A stretch of DNA of 64,000 nt from Rhodococcus sp. WMMA185 (GCF_001767395.1 NZ_CP017014.1:992001-1056000), one strand, 5' to 3'. Shown: positions 26,576-37,697, counted from the first letter of the stretch. Program-made: numbers and translations. Notes: generated by a model not told the origin, from the sequence alone.

Positions 26576-27253
26576 ATGAAGCCAAGGATTCTGGTTGTCG
26601 ACGATGACACCGCACTCGCGGAGATGCTTACCATCGTGCTCCGCGGCGAAGGTTTCGATCCCTATGTGGTCGGGGACGGGACGCAGGCGTTGACCGCGGT
26701 CCGGGAGACACGCCCGGACCTGGTGTTGCTGGACCTGATGTTGCCCGGAATGAACGGCATCGATGTGTGCCGAGTGCTGCGGGCAGATTCCGGTGTTCCC
26801 ATCGTGATGTTGACGGCGAAGACGGACACCGTAGACGTGGTTCTCGGATTGGAGTCCGGCGCCGACGACTACATCATGAAGCCGTTCAAGCCCAAGGAGT
26901 TGGTGGCGCGCGTCAGGGCCCGACTGCGTCGGACCGATGACGAGCCCGCCGAATTGCTCAGCATCGCCGACCTCGTGATCGACGTTCCCGCGCACAAGGT
27001 GAGCCGAGGCGACGAACTGATTTCGCTCACACCCCTCGAATTCGATCTCTTGGTGGCCCTCGCGCGCAAGCCGCGACAGGTGTTCACCCGCGAGGTACTG
27101 CTCGAGCAGGTGTGGGGCTACCGACACGCAGCTGACACCCGACTTGTCAACGTGCACGTGCAGCGCCTGCGCGCCAAGGTCGAGACTGACCCCGAGAACC
27201 CAGAAGTGGTCTTGACGGTCAGGGGGGTCGGCTATAAGGCCGGACCGCCGTGA
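26576..27253 (+). CDS. mtrA: Response regulator MtrA
   Basis: A 225-residue OmpR-type regulator with Asp9/Asp10, phosphoacceptor Asp53 ([12 protein letters not shown]) and Lys102 region MKPFKPKEL. The winged helix is in the C-terminal 95 residues ([16 protein letters not shown]). MtrA is the essential actinobacterial regulator of cell wall hydrolases, dnaA and division genes. It overlaps the mtrB start by four bases (GTGA). The order tmk-mtrA-mtrB-lpqB is fully conserved. Confidence 0.96.
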   Translation: MKPRILVVDDDTALAEMLTIVLRGEGFDPYVVGDGTQALTAVRETRPDLVLLDLMLPGMNGIDVCRVLRADSGVPIVMLTAKTDTVDVVLGLESGADDYIMKPFKPKELVARVRARLRRTDDEPAELLSIADLVIDVPAHKVSRGDELISLTPLEFDLLVALARKPRQVFTREVLLEQVWGYRHAADTRLVNVHVQRLRAKVETDPENPEVVLTVRGVGYKAGPP

Positions 27254-29091
27254 CAGGTGTTTCCCGATGGCGGCGGCGCGTCAATCGACGCGTTTCACCG
27301 GTCCTGCGGTGGGGCCGCTCACTGAGCAATACTCTCGCGCACACATGGCGTCGTTCGCTGCAGTTGAGGGTTGTCGTCTCGACTTTGACTTTGTCACTCA
27401 TCGTCATCGTCGTGCTCGGCGTCGTGTTAACGAGCCAGATCACCGACCGTTTGCTCGAAACGAAGATCAATGCGGCGATCGAGGAGATGGACCGCGCTCG
27501 CAGCACCGTCGAGGCTGAGCTGGCCGGCACGGATGGCAGTAGTTCGCTGACTACCCAGCTCGACACGGCCAGTGCCGCGCTGACCAACAGGGGGCCAGAC
27601 CCGGGTCAGGCGTCGGATTCGGCCGGCACTTTTGATCCCGCGCTGATCGTGCCCGCGGCGGGGACTCGCCCGATGGCGTCGAGCGGACCGGCGGATCAGA
27701 TCCCGCAATCGCTGCGCGATTTCGTGGCGGCGGGTCAGGTCAGCTATCAGTTCGCCACGGTGAACGACCCCGACGGCTATTCGGGGCCTGCATTGATTGT
27801 CGGAAGCCCCACGGCCTCCGCTATCTCGACGCTGGAGCTGTATCTCGTGTTCCCGTTGGCAAGCGAGGGCCGCAGCCTGGCGCTTGTTCGCGGTACGCTG
27901 ATGGTCGGTGGCGCGGTGCTCGCCGTGCTGCTCGCGGCAATCGCACTCCTCGTAGCCCGTCAGGTAGTGCTGCCGATCCGATCGGCCTCGCGGATCGCTG
28001 TGCGCTTCGCAGATGGCCGGTTGAAGGAGCGAATGCCGGTTCGCGGCGAGGACGACATGGCCCGGCTGGCGATGTCGTTCAACGAAATGGCCGAGAGCCT
28101 GTCCAAACAGATCACCCAACTCGAGGAGTTCGGCAATCTCCAGAAGCGGTTCACGTCCGACGTGAGTCATGAGCTACGTACCCCGCTGACTACGGTGCGG
28201 ATGGCGGCAGACCTGATTCACGACGGAAGCCACGACCTCGACCCGGTGCTTCGGAGGTCGTCGGAGTTGCTGGTTGCCGAACTCGACCGTTTCGAGGGCC
28301 TGCTGGCCGACCTCCTCGAGATCAGCAGGCACGACGCCGGCGTGGCCGAACTGGCCTCGGAGCAACTCGACGTCCGAATGTGTGTCCGGGCGGCGCTCTC
28401 GACCGTGCACCACCTTGCTCGGGAGAGCGGCACCGAGTTGATCGTCGACCTGCCGAACGATCCGGTGATGGCTGAGGTCGACCCGAGGCGGGTGGAACGG
28501 ATTCTGCGGAATCTCCTGGCCAACGCCATCGACCACGGAGAGGGCAAGCCGGTGTTGTTGCGCGTGCGTGCCGACGACAGCGCGGTTGCATTCATCGTGC
28601 GCGATCAGGGCGTGGGGCTTCGGCCGGGCGAGGAAAAGTTGGTGTTCAACCGGTTCTGGCGGTCCGATCCGTCGCGCGTGAGGCGTTCGGGCGGCACCGG
28701 CTTGGGGCTCGCAATCAGTGTGGAGGACGCAAACCTGCACGACGGCAGGCTCGAAGCCTGGGGCGAGCCCGGAAGGGGTGCGTGCTTCCGCTTGACGCTG
28801 CCGCTGGTTCGGGGGCGAAAGGTCGTATCGAGTCCGCTGCCCCTGAAGCCGGGAACGGGGGAGGTCCTGAAGCCGGGAACCGGGGAGGCCCCGAAGCCGG
28901 CGACGGTGGAGGCCCTGAAGCCGGCCACCGCTGAAGATGTTCAAGAACGGTCGAATCCCGAAGTGCTCCCGTTACCCGTGCCCGACGACGGTCCACCGGG
29001 TGGAGATGCTCCCCAATCCGCCCCCGAAATGCGTGAGCGGGCACATGTCGGCGACCGCGACCGCTCAACTTTGCCGGAGCAGGACGCATGA
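27250..29091 (+). CDS. mtrB: Sensor histidine kinase MtrB
   Basis: A 613-residue membrane kinase. TM1 is at about 36-58, an extracytoplasmic domain at 59-210, TM2 at about 213-236, then HAMP, HisKA with His307 ([15 protein letters not shown]) and HATPase_c ([35 protein letters not shown]). It phosphorylates MtrA and is coupled to septum formation. The C-terminal tail after about residue 520 is disordered and holds four 8-residue repeats of the type LKPGTGEA. LpqB is encoded next and is known to interact with the extracellular domain in mycobacteria. Confidence 0.95.
   Translation: MTGVSRWRRRVNRRVSPVLRWGRSLSNTLAHTWRRSLQLRVVVSTLTLSLIVIVVLGVVLTSQITDRLLETKINAAIEEMDRARSTVEAELAGTDGSSSLTTQLDTASAALTNRGPDPGQASDSAGTFDPALIVPAAGTRPMASSGPADQIPQSLRDFVAAGQVSYQFATVNDPDGYSGPALIVGSPTASAISTLELYLVFPLASEGRSLALVRGTLMVGGAVLAVLLAAIALLVARQVVLPIRSASRIAVRFADGRLKERMPVRGEDDMARLAMSFNEMAESLSKQITQLEEFGNLQKRFTSDVSHELRTPLTTVRMAADLIHDGSHDLDPVLRRSSELLVAELDRFEGLLADLLEISRHDAGVAELASEQLDVRMCVRAALSTVHHLARESGTELIVDLPNDPVMAEVDPRRVERILRNLLANAIDHGEGKPVLLRVRADDSAVAFIVRDQGVGLRPGEEKLVFNRFWRSDPSRVRRSGGTGLGLAISVEDANLHDGRLEAWGEPGRGACFRLTLPLVRGRKVVSSPLPLKPGTGEVLKPGTGEAPKPATVEALKPATAEDVQERSNPEVLPLPVPDDGPPGGDAPQSAPEMRERAHVGDRDRSTLPEQDA
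28843..28938 (+). repeat. 4 x 24-bp in-frame tandem repeat in mtrB tail
   Basis: Units begin at 28843, 28867, 28891 and 28915 and encode [24 protein letters not shown] and LKPATAED in the cytoplasmic C-terminal tail of MtrB, after the ATPase domain. Confidence 0.92.
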
Positions 29092-30881
29092 TGTCCCTCC
29101 GGAACTCTGTCACCGGCGCGCGGTCGGCGCTCGCTGCGGCTGCTATTGCCGTGCTCTTGGTGGTGAGCGGATGCGCGAGCCTGCCAGATGCCTCGACACC
29201 GCAGGCGATCGGGACGGTCAACACCGATCCGCCCGGGTCCAGTGTCGTGGCCCCCGCGCCCGGCCGTGCTCCTGATCTCCTGCTGCGTGACTTTTTCGAG
29301 GCTATTACCGATCCGTCCGATCAGCACCTTGCCGCCCGCCAATTCCTCACCCCGACGGAAGCCGAGAGCTGGGACGACGCCGGAAGCGTTACCGTCGTCG
29401 ACAAGATCGATGTACTCCCCGAGGAACGGACTGCCGACAGGGCGACCTACACAATCCGCGCCAACAAGGTGGGACAACTCGAGCCCGGCGGGCAGTATGT
29501 CGCGATGGACGGCAGCTTCCAGACGGAAATCAGCCTCTCACGAGATGATGGTGAGTGGCGGATCTCGGAGTTGCCCGACGGTGTGATCCTGGACCGAGCG
29601 AAGTTCCTGAACTCCTACCAGCGAAAGTCGCTGTACTTCCTGGATCCGAGCGAAACGATGGTGGTCCCGGACCCACGCTGGGTGTGGGCTCCGCAGGATC
29701 GGATGGCACTGCAGCTCGTAGACCTGCTGATCGACGGGCCGAAGGGAGCTTTGTCGTCGGCGGTGCGCAACGAACTCGGCGGCGACGTGTCGGTCGTCGG
29801 CCAGATAATGAAGGCGGACGGGCGTTCGGTGCACGTGGGGTTGAATCTCGGTGGAATTCGGATCGACTTCGCAGGATTGGGCGCCAAGGACGAACTGGCG
29901 AAGCAGTTGTTCGCAGCCCAAGTGATCTGGACCCTGGCCAATGCGGGGATCTCCGGACCGTATGTCCTGCTTGCAGACGGTCAGCCCTTGGACAACCGGT
30001 ACCCCAACGGCTGGACTACCGCGGACGTTGCGTCGATGAATCCCTTTGCGACCTCGAGTGCGGCGGTGGGCCTGCACGCCCTGCGCGAGGGTTCGATGGT
30101 GAGTGTCGCCGGTGGGGGTGTCACCCCGGTGCCCGGCTACTTCGGCTCCACAGGCAATATGCGTTCGCTCGCGCTGTCACAGGATGGGCGGATGGTTGCA
30201 GCGGTGGCTGATACCGGGCTGGACGAGCCCGAGCCCACGAGCGCGTTGATGGTCGGTACTTACGGGGAAGGTGCGGCGATGGTGCTCGAGGGTGACGCCA
30301 TCACCAGGCCGACATGGGCACCGGGGGGTTCGGCGATCTGGGCGGTAGTGAACGGCGACAAGGTCATTCGCGTACTGCGCGATCCCGCTACCGGGCGGAC
30401 GTCGGTGGTCGACGTCGATGCGGGCGCCATCAGAGCGCTCGGTTCCACGATTACGGAGTTGCGACTGTCCCGAGACGGTGTGCGGGCTGCGCTCATCGTC
30501 GATGGCAAGGTGTATCTCGCAATCGTGACGCAGTTGCCGAACGGCGAGTACTCCCTCACCAATCCGCACGCGGTGGCCAACGGGCTCGGCAGCCCTGCTG
30601 TCTCGCTCGACTGGAGTACCAGCGACACCATCGTGGTTGCTCGCTCGGCGTCCGAGATGCCGGTTGTGCAGGTGGCGGTCGACGGCTCGCGCTTGGACGC
30701 GCTGCCCAGTCGTAACCTCACGACCCCGGTCGTGGCGGTTGACGCATCGACAACCACCGAGTTCGTCGCGGACGCGCGGGCCGTCTTTCAACTGAACAAC
30801 AACGATCCGGCTGGTGACCGGTACTGGCGGGAGGTACCCGGACTGACGGGTGTAAAGGCAATTCCGATCCAACCGGGCTGA
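29088..30881 (+). CDS. lpqB: Lipoprotein LpqB
   Basis: A 597-residue exported lipoprotein. The signal peptide (1-28) ends in the lipobox VVSGC, with Cys29 as the lipidated residue. A GerMN-like domain lies in the middle ([19 protein letters not shown] and [21 protein letters not shown] in order) and a beta-propeller-like LpqB domain fills the C-terminal half. It modulates MtrB activity. ATG 29088 overlaps the mtrB stop; ATG 29091 is an equal alternative. Confidence 0.94.
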   Translation: MMSLRNSVTGARSALAAAAIAVLLVVSGCASLPDASTPQAIGTVNTDPPGSSVVAPAPGRAPDLLLRDFFEAITDPSDQHLAARQFLTPTEAESWDDAGSVTVVDKIDVLPEERTADRATYTIRANKVGQLEPGGQYVAMDGSFQTEISLSRDDGEWRISELPDGVILDRAKFLNSYQRKSLYFLDPSETMVVPDPRWVWAPQDRMALQLVDLLIDGPKGALSSAVRNELGGDVSVVGQIMKADGRSVHVGLNLGGIRIDFAGLGAKDELAKQLFAAQVIWTLANAGISGPYVLLADGQPLDNRYPNGWTTADVASMNPFATSSAAVGLHALREGSMVSVAGGGVTPVPGYFGSTGNMRSLALSQDGRMVAAVADTGLDEPEPTSALMVGTYGEGAAMVLEGDAITRPTWAPGGSAIWAVVNGDKVIRVLRDPATGRTSVVDVDAGAIRALGSTITELRLSRDGVRAALIVDGKVYLAIVTQLPNGEYSLTNPHAVANGLGSPAVSLDWSTSDTIVVARSASEMPVVQVAVDGSRLDALPSRNLTTPVVAVDASTTTEFVADARAVFQLNNNDPAGDRYWREVPGLTGVKAIPIQPG

Positions 30882-30930
30882 TAGATGGCGGCGTGGGCTT
30901 GATGTCGGTGTCGCCACGGATACTGCCCAA

Positions 30931-31629
30931 ATGCGCTCTGTGCCCGGCTCACGGACTCTGTTGGACTTGATGCTGCCAGTTGAATGTGGCGGCTGCGCGG
31001 TCCCCGGGACGCGGTGGTGTGACCGCTGCGCCGCGGAGTTGGCCGATGACCCCGTGCTCGTATGTCCGCGGGTTGACCCCGGCGTTCCCGTTTGGGCCCT
31101 CGGCCGCTATTCGGGGCCTCGTCGGCGCGCGGTCATCGCGGCCAAGGAGCGAGGGCGCCGTGATCTCGCCGGGCCGCTCGGATTCGCCGTCTCCGGTGCC
31201 CTTGCGCGCCTCCGGCAGTGGGGTGAACTCGATGCGTCCGAGAGGACCCCGGTTGTCGTTGTGCCGGCTCCGACCCGGGCCAGAACTGCCCGGGCGCGGG
31301 GTGGCGATCCGGTCACTCGCATAGCCGTCGAGGCGGTCGGATACAGACGGGTGTGCCCAGCGCTCGCGATGAGGGCCGGAGTGCGCGATTCGGTCGGGCT
31401 GTCAGCCGATCAGCGGCGCGCAAACCTCGGCGGCGGCATCCGGCTCACTCGCCGGGGTGCGCGCTTCGCCCGATGTGTGGATCCGAATTACATAGGGCTG
31501 CAAAAAGTGTCGGTGGTATTGCTAGACGATGTGGCAACGACCGGAGCGACCGCGACGGAGTCGATCAGGGTGTTGTCGCGGTCGGGCATTCGAGTGAGTG
31601 CGACGGTAGTCATAGCGGCTGCGGGATGA
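30931..31629 (+). CDS. ComF-family phosphoribosyltransferase-like protein
   Basis: A 232-residue ComF/GntX-type protein. The N-terminus has CGGCAVPGTRWCDRC, two CxxC pairs likely to bind zinc. A PRTase core follows, with the PRPP loop VVLLDDVATTGATATE. ComF supports DNA uptake in competent bacteria, but the actinobacterial role (Rv3242c position, between lpqB and hpf) is unclear. ATG 30931 begins 49 bases after lpqB. Confidence 0.85.
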   Translation: MRSVPGSRTLLDLMLPVECGGCAVPGTRWCDRCAAELADDPVLVCPRVDPGVPVWALGRYSGPRRRAVIAAKERGRRDLAGPLGFAVSGALARLRQWGELDASERTPVVVVPAPTRARTARARGGDPVTRIAVEAVGYRRVCPALAMRAGVRDSVGLSADQRRANLGGGIRLTRRGARFARCVDPNYIGLQKVSVVLLDDVATTGATATESIRVLSRSGIRVSATVVIAAAG

Positions 31630-31721
31630 ATTGCTGTTGAATAGTGGCACAGGCGCAAGTTACGGACTAGCGTCGCCAGCACACCCGAGAACACAGGTAG
31701 GAGGTGATACTTCGAACCTGG

Positions 31722-31745
31722 TGCCAGGCGGGTCCCCACCTGGCA
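31722..31745 (+). other. Hairpin in the hpf leader
   Basis: TGCCAGG (31722-31728) pairs with CCTGGCA (31739-31745) in the 172-base region between the ComF gene and hpf, 56 bases before the hpf start. The rest of that region shows no convincing promoter by eye. Confidence 0.4.
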
Positions 31746-31801
31746 ATGCTCAACTTCGCCGCCGCCCAGTGCAGGGCGGGGGCCGTAATCGGGAGGTACG
31801 A

Positions 31802-32476
31802 GTGACGACCCCTTCGCAAGCCTCGGTCATCGACGACAGCACTACAGATCTACCGCAAAAGACAGGTACGGCCCACGCTGAGATTGTCGTCAAAGGACGC
31901 AACGTCGAGGTACCCGACCACTTCCGCGTGTACGTCTCGGAGAAGCTGTCGCGGCTCGAGCGCTTCGACCCTTCCATCTACCACTTCGATGTGGAACTTC
32001 AGCACGAACGCAATCGACGCCAGATGAAGAGCTGTCAACGCGTCGAAATCACAGCCCGCGGCAAGGGGCCGGTAGCCCGAGCCGAGGCGTCCGCCGATAG
32101 CTTCTACGCAGCATTCGAGTCGGTCACCGCCAAGCTCGAGAGCAGGCTCCGTCGCACAAAGGACCGGAAGAAGATCCACTACGGAGAAAAGACCCCGGTT
32201 TCGGTCGCCGAGGCTACCGCTGCGCTGGCAGCGGACAACAGCCTCGGAATCAGCCCAGACATCTCCCTGGACGGCCAGGAGCCGGACGAATACACACCAG
32301 GTCGAGTCGTGCGCACCAAAGAGCACAAGGCGACGCCGATGACGGTCGACGACGCACTGTACGAGATGGAGCTGGTCGGGCATGATTTCTTCTTGTTCCA
32401 CGACAAGGAGTCGGACAGGCCGTCGGTTGTCTATCGGCGACACGCGTTCGACTATGGAATCATCCGTCTGGCGTGA
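31802..32476 (+). CDS. hpf: Long-form ribosome hibernation promoting factor
   Basis: A 224-residue long HPF. The N-terminal S30AE domain (about 25-125; EIVVKGRNVEVPDHFRVYV, RVEITARGKGPVARAEASAD) binds the decoding centre. The C-terminal domain (about 165-224; YELVGHDFFLF-like segment, DRPSVVYRRHAFDYGIIRL) dimerises ribosomes to give 100S particles in resting cells. GTG 31802 follows GGGAGGTACGA, a good Shine-Dalgarno. It lies before secA1 as in mycobacteria. Confidence 0.94.
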   Translation: MTTPSQASVIDDSTTDLPQKTGTAHAEIVVKGRNVEVPDHFRVYVSEKLSRLERFDPSIYHFDVELQHERNRRQMKSCQRVEITARGKGPVARAEASADSFYAAFESVTAKLESRLRRTKDRKKIHYGEKTPVSVAEATAALAADNSLGISPDISLDGQEPDEYTPGRVVRTKEHKATPMTVDDALYEMELVGHDFFLFHDKESDRPSVVYRRHAFDYGIIRLA

Positions 32477-32546
32477 CATTCCCACACACGATTTGACACT
32501 CTGAATGGACGGGCTACTCCCTCGATAGCGAGAGCGCCTACCATGG

Positions 32547-32579
32547 ATCCGGTCGGGGGTCTTCGACCTCCGGCCGGAT
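32547..32579 (+). terminator. Stem-loop terminator between hpf and secA1
   Basis: A 14-bp stem (32547-32560 with 32566-32579, two G-U wobbles) closed by the CTTCG loop and followed by TTTG. It sits 70 bases after hpf and 50 before secA1, and shows that the open frame upstream of secA1 GTG 32630 is not coding. Confidence 0.65.
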
Positions 32580-32629
32580 TTGTGTGCAACCCATTCATCC
32601 ACCGCCGAAGATTGAGGACGAACAAGACT

Positions 32630-35488
32630 GTGCCGTCGCTATCGCTATCGAAGCTGCTCCGTGTTGGTGAGGGTCGCATGGTTAAGCGACTCAAGCACAT
32701 CGCCGACCACGTTTCCTCGATGTCGTCCGAGGTAGAGGACCTATCGGATGAGCAGCTCCGCGCAAAGACCGACGAGTTCCGCGCCCGGTACCGAGACGGT
32801 GAGTCGCTCGACGAGCTACTGCCCGAAGCGTTCGCGGTCGCGCGAGAGGCCTCTTGGCGGGTCATCGACCAGAGGCACTTCCACGTGCAGATCATGGGTG
32901 GGGCCGCCCTCCACTTCGGCAACATCGCCGAAATGAAGACGGGTGAAGGAAAGACCCTGACCTGCGTGTTGCCCGCGTATCTCAACGCCATTTCGGGTGA
33001 CGGCGTGCATGTGGTCACCGTCAACGACTACCTGGCAAAGCGTGACTCCGAGTGGATGGGACGTGTTCACCGTTTCCTCGGACTAGAGACCAGCGTGATC
33101 CTGTCAGGCATGTCGCCTGCCGAGCGTCGCGCAGCATATGCGGCCGACATCACCTACGGTACGAACAACGAGTTCGGGTTCGACTACCTGCGCGACAACA
33201 TGACGCACTCCCTGGACGATCTCGTCCAGCGCGGTCACAACTTCGCCGTGGTCGACGAGGTCGACTCCATCCTGATCGACGAGGCGCGCACACCGCTCAT
33301 CATCTCCGGGCCCGCCGACGCATCCAGCAAGTGGTACGCGGAGTTCGCCCGCATCGCCCCGCTGCTGAAGCGGGATGTGCACTACGAGGTCGACATCCGC
33401 AAGCGCACGGTCGGTGTGCACGAGGCCGGCGTCGAGTTGGTCGAGGACCAACTCGGTATCGAGAACCTGTACGAGGCGACGAACTCGCCGCTCGTGAGCT
33501 ACCTGAACAACGCCATCAAGGCCAAGGAGCTCTACACCAGGGACAAGGATTACATCGTCCGCGACGGCGAGGTGATCATCGTCGACGAGTTCACCGGTCG
33601 TATCCTCGCCGGTCGCCGGTACAACGAGGGCATGCATCAGGCGATCGAGGCCAAGGAAAGGGTCGAGATCAAGGCCGAGAACCAGACCCTCGCGACGATC
33701 ACCTTGCAGAACTACTTCCGCCTCTACGACAAATTGTCGGGCATGACGGGTACGGCCGAGACCGAGGCCGCCGAGCTGCATCAGATCTACAGCCTCGGTG
33801 TCATCCCGATCCCGACCAACCGCCCGATGGTGCGCGTCGACCAAGGCGACCTGATCTACAAGACCGAGGAAGCCAAGTTCAACGCGGTGGTCGATGACGT
33901 CGTGGAGCGGCACGGACGAGGCCAGCCGGTCCTGATCGGTACTACCAGTGTCGAGCGGTCGGAGTACCTGTCGAAGCAGTTCACCAAGCGGGGTGTGGCG
34001 CACAATGTGCTGAACGCGAAGTTCCACGAGCAGGAAGCCACGATCATCGCCGAGGCGGGAAGGTCGGGCGCGGTCACCGTCGCGACCAACATGGCTGGCC
34101 GTGGAACCGACGTCGTGCTCGGTGGTAACCCCGACATCATCGCCGACATCGCGCTACGCAAGCGGGGTCTCGACCCGGTCCATACCCCCGAGGAATACGA
34201 GGCCGCATGGGACGAGGTCCTCGAGCAAGTCAAGGCCGACGTGAAAGCCGATGCGGATCAGGTCCGCGAAGCGGGCGGGCTGTACGTTCTCGGCACCGAG
34301 CGGCATGAGTCACGACGCATCGACAACCAGTTGCGCGGTCGTTCCGGTCGTCAGGGGGATCCGGGTGAATCGCGGTTCTATCTCTCGCTCGGCGACGAGT
34401 TGATGCGGCGGTTCAACGGTGCGGCACTCGAATCGATCATGACGAGACTGAGCCTGCCCGACAACGTTCCCATCGAGGCGAAGATGGTCTCGAGGGCCAT
34501 CAAGAGCGCTCAGACACAGGTCGAGCAGCAGAACTTCGAGATCCGCAAGAACGTCCTCAAGTACGACGAAGTGATGAACCAGCAGCGCACGGTCATCTAC
34601 AACGAGCGCCGCCAGATCCTTGAAGGCAAGGATATGGAGGGTCAGGTCGAGAAGATGATCACCGATGTGGTCACCGCCTACGTCGACGGCGCGACCGCAG
34701 AGGGCTATGTCGAGGACTGGGATCTCGAACAGCTGTGGACTGCGCTCAAGACGCTCTACCCCGTCGAACTGGACTACAAGGAACTCATCGGTGAGGAGGA
34801 CGACGACGCGACGAAGGACATCTCGAGTTCCGAGCTGAGGGCGGTCCTTCTCGAAGATGCGCATGCGGCATACGCACGCCGAGAAGCCGAGATCGATGCT
34901 GTCGCCGGAGAGGGGGGGATGCGTGAGCTCGAGCGGCGCGTGCTGTTGAGCGTTCTCGACCGCAAGTGGCGCGAGCACCTCTACGAGATGGACTACCTCA
35001 AGGAGGGCATCGGCCTGAGGGCGATGGCACAGCGGGATCCGCTCGTGGAGTACCAGCGCGAGGGGTTCGACATGTTCAGCGGAATGCTCGAGGGGCTGAA
35101 GGAGGAGTCGGTCGGATTCCTGTTCAACCTTCAGGTCGAGGCAGCACCGGCACAGGAAGCGGCGGCTCCAGGTATCACCGTCACGGCGTCATCTGCCGCG
35201 GCGACCGCGACATCTGCGCCAGTAGCCGCGCGTCCTCTGCCCACAGAGGAAGCGTCACGGCAGGCCCAGGGCACCGCGGCTCCAGCGGCGCTGCGTGCCA
35301 GGGGGCTGCCTGACGCCGACACGCGCGGATACACGTATTCCGGGCCGGCCGAGGACGGCAATGCTCAACTCAGTCGACGCGGTTCGGACGACACCGCCGT
35401 GGACAGCGGCACTCGGCGTGAGCGCCGCGAGGCCGCCAGGGCGCAGTCGAAGGGGAAGAAGGCACCCCGGGCGAAGCGCAAGCGCTGA
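32630..35488 (+). CDS. secA: Preprotein translocase ATPase SecA1
   Basis: A 952-residue SecA. NBD1 has Walker A MKTGEGKT and the DEVD box [19 protein letters not shown]; the PPXD, NBD2 ([27 protein letters not shown]) and the scaffold and wing domains (ALESIMTRL to [20 protein letters not shown]) follow. The tail from about 865 is Ala-rich and basic and lacks the CxCx8CH zinc finger, as is usual in actinobacterial SecA1. It drives post-translational export through SecYEG. GTG 32630 starts a protein that aligns with the mycobacterial N-terminus ([15 protein letters not shown]). Confidence 0.97.
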   Translation: MPSLSLSKLLRVGEGRMVKRLKHIADHVSSMSSEVEDLSDEQLRAKTDEFRARYRDGESLDELLPEAFAVAREASWRVIDQRHFHVQIMGGAALHFGNIAEMKTGEGKTLTCVLPAYLNAISGDGVHVVTVNDYLAKRDSEWMGRVHRFLGLETSVILSGMSPAERRAAYAADITYGTNNEFGFDYLRDNMTHSLDDLVQRGHNFAVVDEVDSILIDEARTPLIISGPADASSKWYAEFARIAPLLKRDVHYEVDIRKRTVGVHEAGVELVEDQLGIENLYEATNSPLVSYLNNAIKAKELYTRDKDYIVRDGEVIIVDEFTGRILAGRRYNEGMHQAIEAKERVEIKAENQTLATITLQNYFRLYDKLSGMTGTAETEAAELHQIYSLGVIPIPTNRPMVRVDQGDLIYKTEEAKFNAVVDDVVERHGRGQPVLIGTTSVERSEYLSKQFTKRGVAHNVLNAKFHEQEATIIAEAGRSGAVTVATNMAGRGTDVVLGGNPDIIADIALRKRGLDPVHTPEEYEAAWDEVLEQVKADVKADADQVREAGGLYVLGTERHESRRIDNQLRGRSGRQGDPGESRFYLSLGDELMRRFNGAALESIMTRLSLPDNVPIEAKMVSRAIKSAQTQVEQQNFEIRKNVLKYDEVMNQQRTVIYNERRQILEGKDMEGQVEKMITDVVTAYVDGATAEGYVEDWDLEQLWTALKTLYPVELDYKELIGEEDDDATKDISSSELRAVLLEDAHAAYARREAEIDAVAGEGGMRELERRVLLSVLDRKWREHLYEMDYLKEGIGLRAMAQRDPLVEYQREGFDMFSGMLEGLKEESVGFLFNLQVEAAPAQEAAAPGITVTASSAAATATSAPVAARPLPTEEASRQAQGTAAPAALRARGLPDADTRGYTYSGPAEDGNAQLSRRGSDDTAVDSGTRRERREAARAQSKGKKAPRAKRKR

Positions 35489-35504
35489 GGCTCCGGCCGC
35501 CTGA

Positions 35505-36026
35505 TCAGCCGATGACTATTGAGGTGATGGTCCAGCCCGTGTCGGGCACCTGTTCGACACGGGCAGCGATCACAAAGATCCGGCGGCCCCTGCTGTAGGT
35601 ACCGAAGGCCTCGAAAGCGGACGGTTCGATCGCGCGCAGATGCACCCGGACGAGCGTAGCGGCGCCGAGTTGCCTGGTAGGGGAGTCGGCGACAGCATGT
35701 GCGCGAATGACGTCGAGGAGCGACGGCGACAACAGTGGGCGCAGCTGTCGCACGTTCCGACGCCGGTCCACCACCTCGAGAACGAGACGGAACGCCTGCT
35801 CCGTGAAACGCTGCGCGTCCGGAGCAAGCGGGCTGCCCGGCCCCGCAGACGGCCTCGGTCGGGGTGACGTACCCGAGTGCGGCGAGGGGCGAGACCGCCC
35901 CCGGCCCAACGTGTGCCGTCCGGTCGAAGGCGCGGAACGGGATACAGCCGGCGGAGGTGCAGATACCGCCTGGGCTGCCGGTTCGAACCGCGGCGCTCGT
36001 GACAGGAACGTGTAGGACTCACTCAT
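35505..36026 (-). CDS. DUF6459-like (Rv3235-type) protein
   Basis: A 173-residue protein. The first 70 residues are Pro/Ser/Arg-rich and likely disordered; the C-terminal 100 residues (FTEQAFRLVLEVVDRRRNVRQL, LVRVHLRAIEPSAFEAFGTY, RIFVIAARVEQ) form a compact conserved domain found downstream of secA1 in mycolata. No enzymatic motif is seen. Function is unknown. It is convergent with secA1, whose stop lies 16 bases away. Confidence 0.72.
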   Translation of the reverse strand: MSESYTFLSRAPRFEPAAQAVSAPPPAVSRSAPSTGRHTLGRGRSRPSPHSGTSPRPRPSAGPGSPLAPDAQRFTEQAFRLVLEVVDRRRNVRQLRPLLSPSLLDVIRAHAVADSPTRQLGAATLVRVHLRAIEPSAFEAFGTYSRGRRIFVIAARVEQVPDTGWTITSIVIG

Positions 36027-36195
36027 TTCTTCCCCCCGGTTTCGGCATGAGACGGCCGTCGTGCGGCCATGGTGTCATGGATCCCTCTGTCGTGTAGCCG
36101 AATTGAGCAGCGGAACCTAGGGTTGGTGCGTGCTGGGACCGAATTCGGACTTCGGTGAGGTGCCGGCAGGTGCAGATAAGGATGAGACAGCGATG

Positions 36196-36217
36196 CTTCT
36201 CGATGTGGATCGAGAAG
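36196..36217. promoter_or_regulatory. Perfect 22-bp palindromic hairpin before the WS/DGAT gene
   Basis: CTTCTCGAT (36196-36204), GTGG, ATCGAGAAG (36209-36217): a perfect 9-bp inverted repeat, 25 bases before ATG 36243. It could be a repressor operator or an RNA hairpin in the leader. The remaining 216-base divergent gap shows no other clear element. Confidence 0.55.
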
Positions 36218-36242
36218 GGATGCCAGAGGAGTAGGGCTCGAG

Positions 36243-37667
36243 ATGGTGACGAGACTGTCAACGCAGGACGCGTCGTTCTATTTCCTCGAGACAAGCAACA
36301 CGCCGATGCACGTGGGTTCACTCGCGACCTTCCGGAAGCCGTCGAGCGGGTTGTCTTACGAGGAGTTGCTCTGCCTCGTCGAGGAGCGGCTCAGGCTCGT
36401 GCCGCGATACCGGCAAAAGGTCCGGGAGGTAGCACTGGGGCTGTCCCGTCCGGTATGGGTGGACGACCGAGACTTCGATATCGAGTACCACATTCGGCGG
36501 TCGGCGCTGCCGAAGCCGGGCTCGGATGAGCAGTTGCACGAGCTGGTCGCGCGACTCACTTCGCGGCGGCTCGACGAGACTCGCCCGCTGTGGGAGATGT
36601 ACCTCGTGGAGGGTCTGTCGAACGATCGCTTCGCGATCTTCACCAAGTCCCATGCCTCTCTGGTCGACGGAGAGAGCGCGCTCGACATCAGTCAGGTGAT
36701 CTTCGATTCGGCGCCGACGCGCCCGCCTGCGCTAGAGGAACTGTGGATGCCCGCCCGTCCGCCCAGCGAATCGACGCTGATAGCAGGCGCACTGGCTGAG
36801 ATGGTGTCGCGTCCGGGCGAAGCGCTGGCATCACTGCGGATTACGCTCGGCGACATGTCCGCGTCCTTAGGCGGCGCCTTGGGGGCAGTGAGCAAGGTTG
36901 CCTCCGTGGTACGCGCTGCCGCGCAGCCGGTGCCTGAGACCCCCCTCAACGCAGCTGTTTCCCGCAACCGGCGGTTCGCCGTCGCCAAGACCGAACTGGG
37001 AGATTACCGGAAGATCCGCGCGCGCTATGGGTGCGAGGTGAACGATGTGATCCTCGCGGTGATCACCGGGGCGTTGCGAAACTGGCTCTTGTCACGAGGC
37101 GAGCCGGTGACGGAGTCCACTGCTGTGCGTACCTCGGTGCCGATGTCGGTCTATGCGGCAGATCTCGAGAGCGATGCCGAAGCGGACATCCACGACAAGG
37201 CGGCGGATTCGCTGAGCGAAGTGTCTGCATTCCTCGTCGACCTACCGGTCGGGGAGCCGAACCCGGTGATACGTCTGTCGCATATCGCCCACGCTACTGA
37301 GGCGCAGGCGATACAGGGCCGTCGTGTCCCTGTGGAGCGGCTGATGCGTTTGGTCGGGTTCGCGCCTGCCACTTTGCAGGCCATGGGTGCTCGGGCGGCA
37401 AGTACCTTCCCGCAGTGGATGTTCAATCTCACGGTCACGAACGCCCCGGGTCCGCAGATGCCGCTGTATGTCGGGGGGGCGAGGATGCTGGAGATGTATC
37501 CGGTGGCGCCCTTGCAGAAGAACCAGACTTTGAGCATTGCGTTGACCTCCTACGACGGCGATGTCTACTACGGTTTGAATGCAGACCGCGACGCCATGGC
37601 CGATGTGGACGTGGTGGCGGCGCTGATACACGAATCACTCGAGGAGTTGTTGGATGCCAGTCGGTGA
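36243..37667 (+). CDS. Wax ester synthase/diacylglycerol acyltransferase homologue
   Basis: A 474-residue WS/DGAT-family protein (Rv3234c/Rv3233c position). Family motifs PLWEMYLVEG, NDVILAVITGALRNW and MFNLTVTNAPGPQMPLYVGG are intact. The catalytic HHxxxDG motif reads HASLVDG (residues 137-143): the second, catalytic, histidine is replaced by Ala138. Either the enzyme is inactive or it uses another base, or it works as a binding partner. Normal members make wax esters or triacylglycerol from acyl-CoA. Length is normal, with no frameshift. ATG 36243 lies downstream of a perfect palindrome. Confidence 0.88.
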   Translation: MVTRLSTQDASFYFLETSNTPMHVGSLATFRKPSSGLSYEELLCLVEERLRLVPRYRQKVREVALGLSRPVWVDDRDFDIEYHIRRSALPKPGSDEQLHELVARLTSRRLDETRPLWEMYLVEGLSNDRFAIFTKSHASLVDGESALDISQVIFDSAPTRPPALEELWMPARPPSESTLIAGALAEMVSRPGEALASLRITLGDMSASLGGALGAVSKVASVVRAAAQPVPETPLNAAVSRNRRFAVAKTELGDYRKIRARYGCEVNDVILAVITGALRNWLLSRGEPVTESTAVRTSVPMSVYAADLESDAEADIHDKAADSLSEVSAFLVDLPVGEPNPVIRLSHIAHATEAQAIQGRRVPVERLMRLVGFAPATLQAMGARAASTFPQWMFNLTVTNAPGPQMPLYVGGARMLEMYPVAPLQKNQTLSIALTSYDGDVYYGLNADRDAMADVDVVAALIHESLEELLDASR

Positions 37668-37697
37668 GTGGTCCGCAGGATGTAGAGCGGGTGACGT

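Noticed and set aside
24283-26634. Very long minus-strand ORF across sahH and tmk
   Set aside because: It is the antisense shadow of two well-supported genes; high GC removes stop codons from the opposite strand. The protein has no domain pattern and no ribosome site.
32543-32629. Upstream extension of secA1
   Set aside because: It is made of a stem-loop terminator and a leader; orthologues start near GTG 32630.
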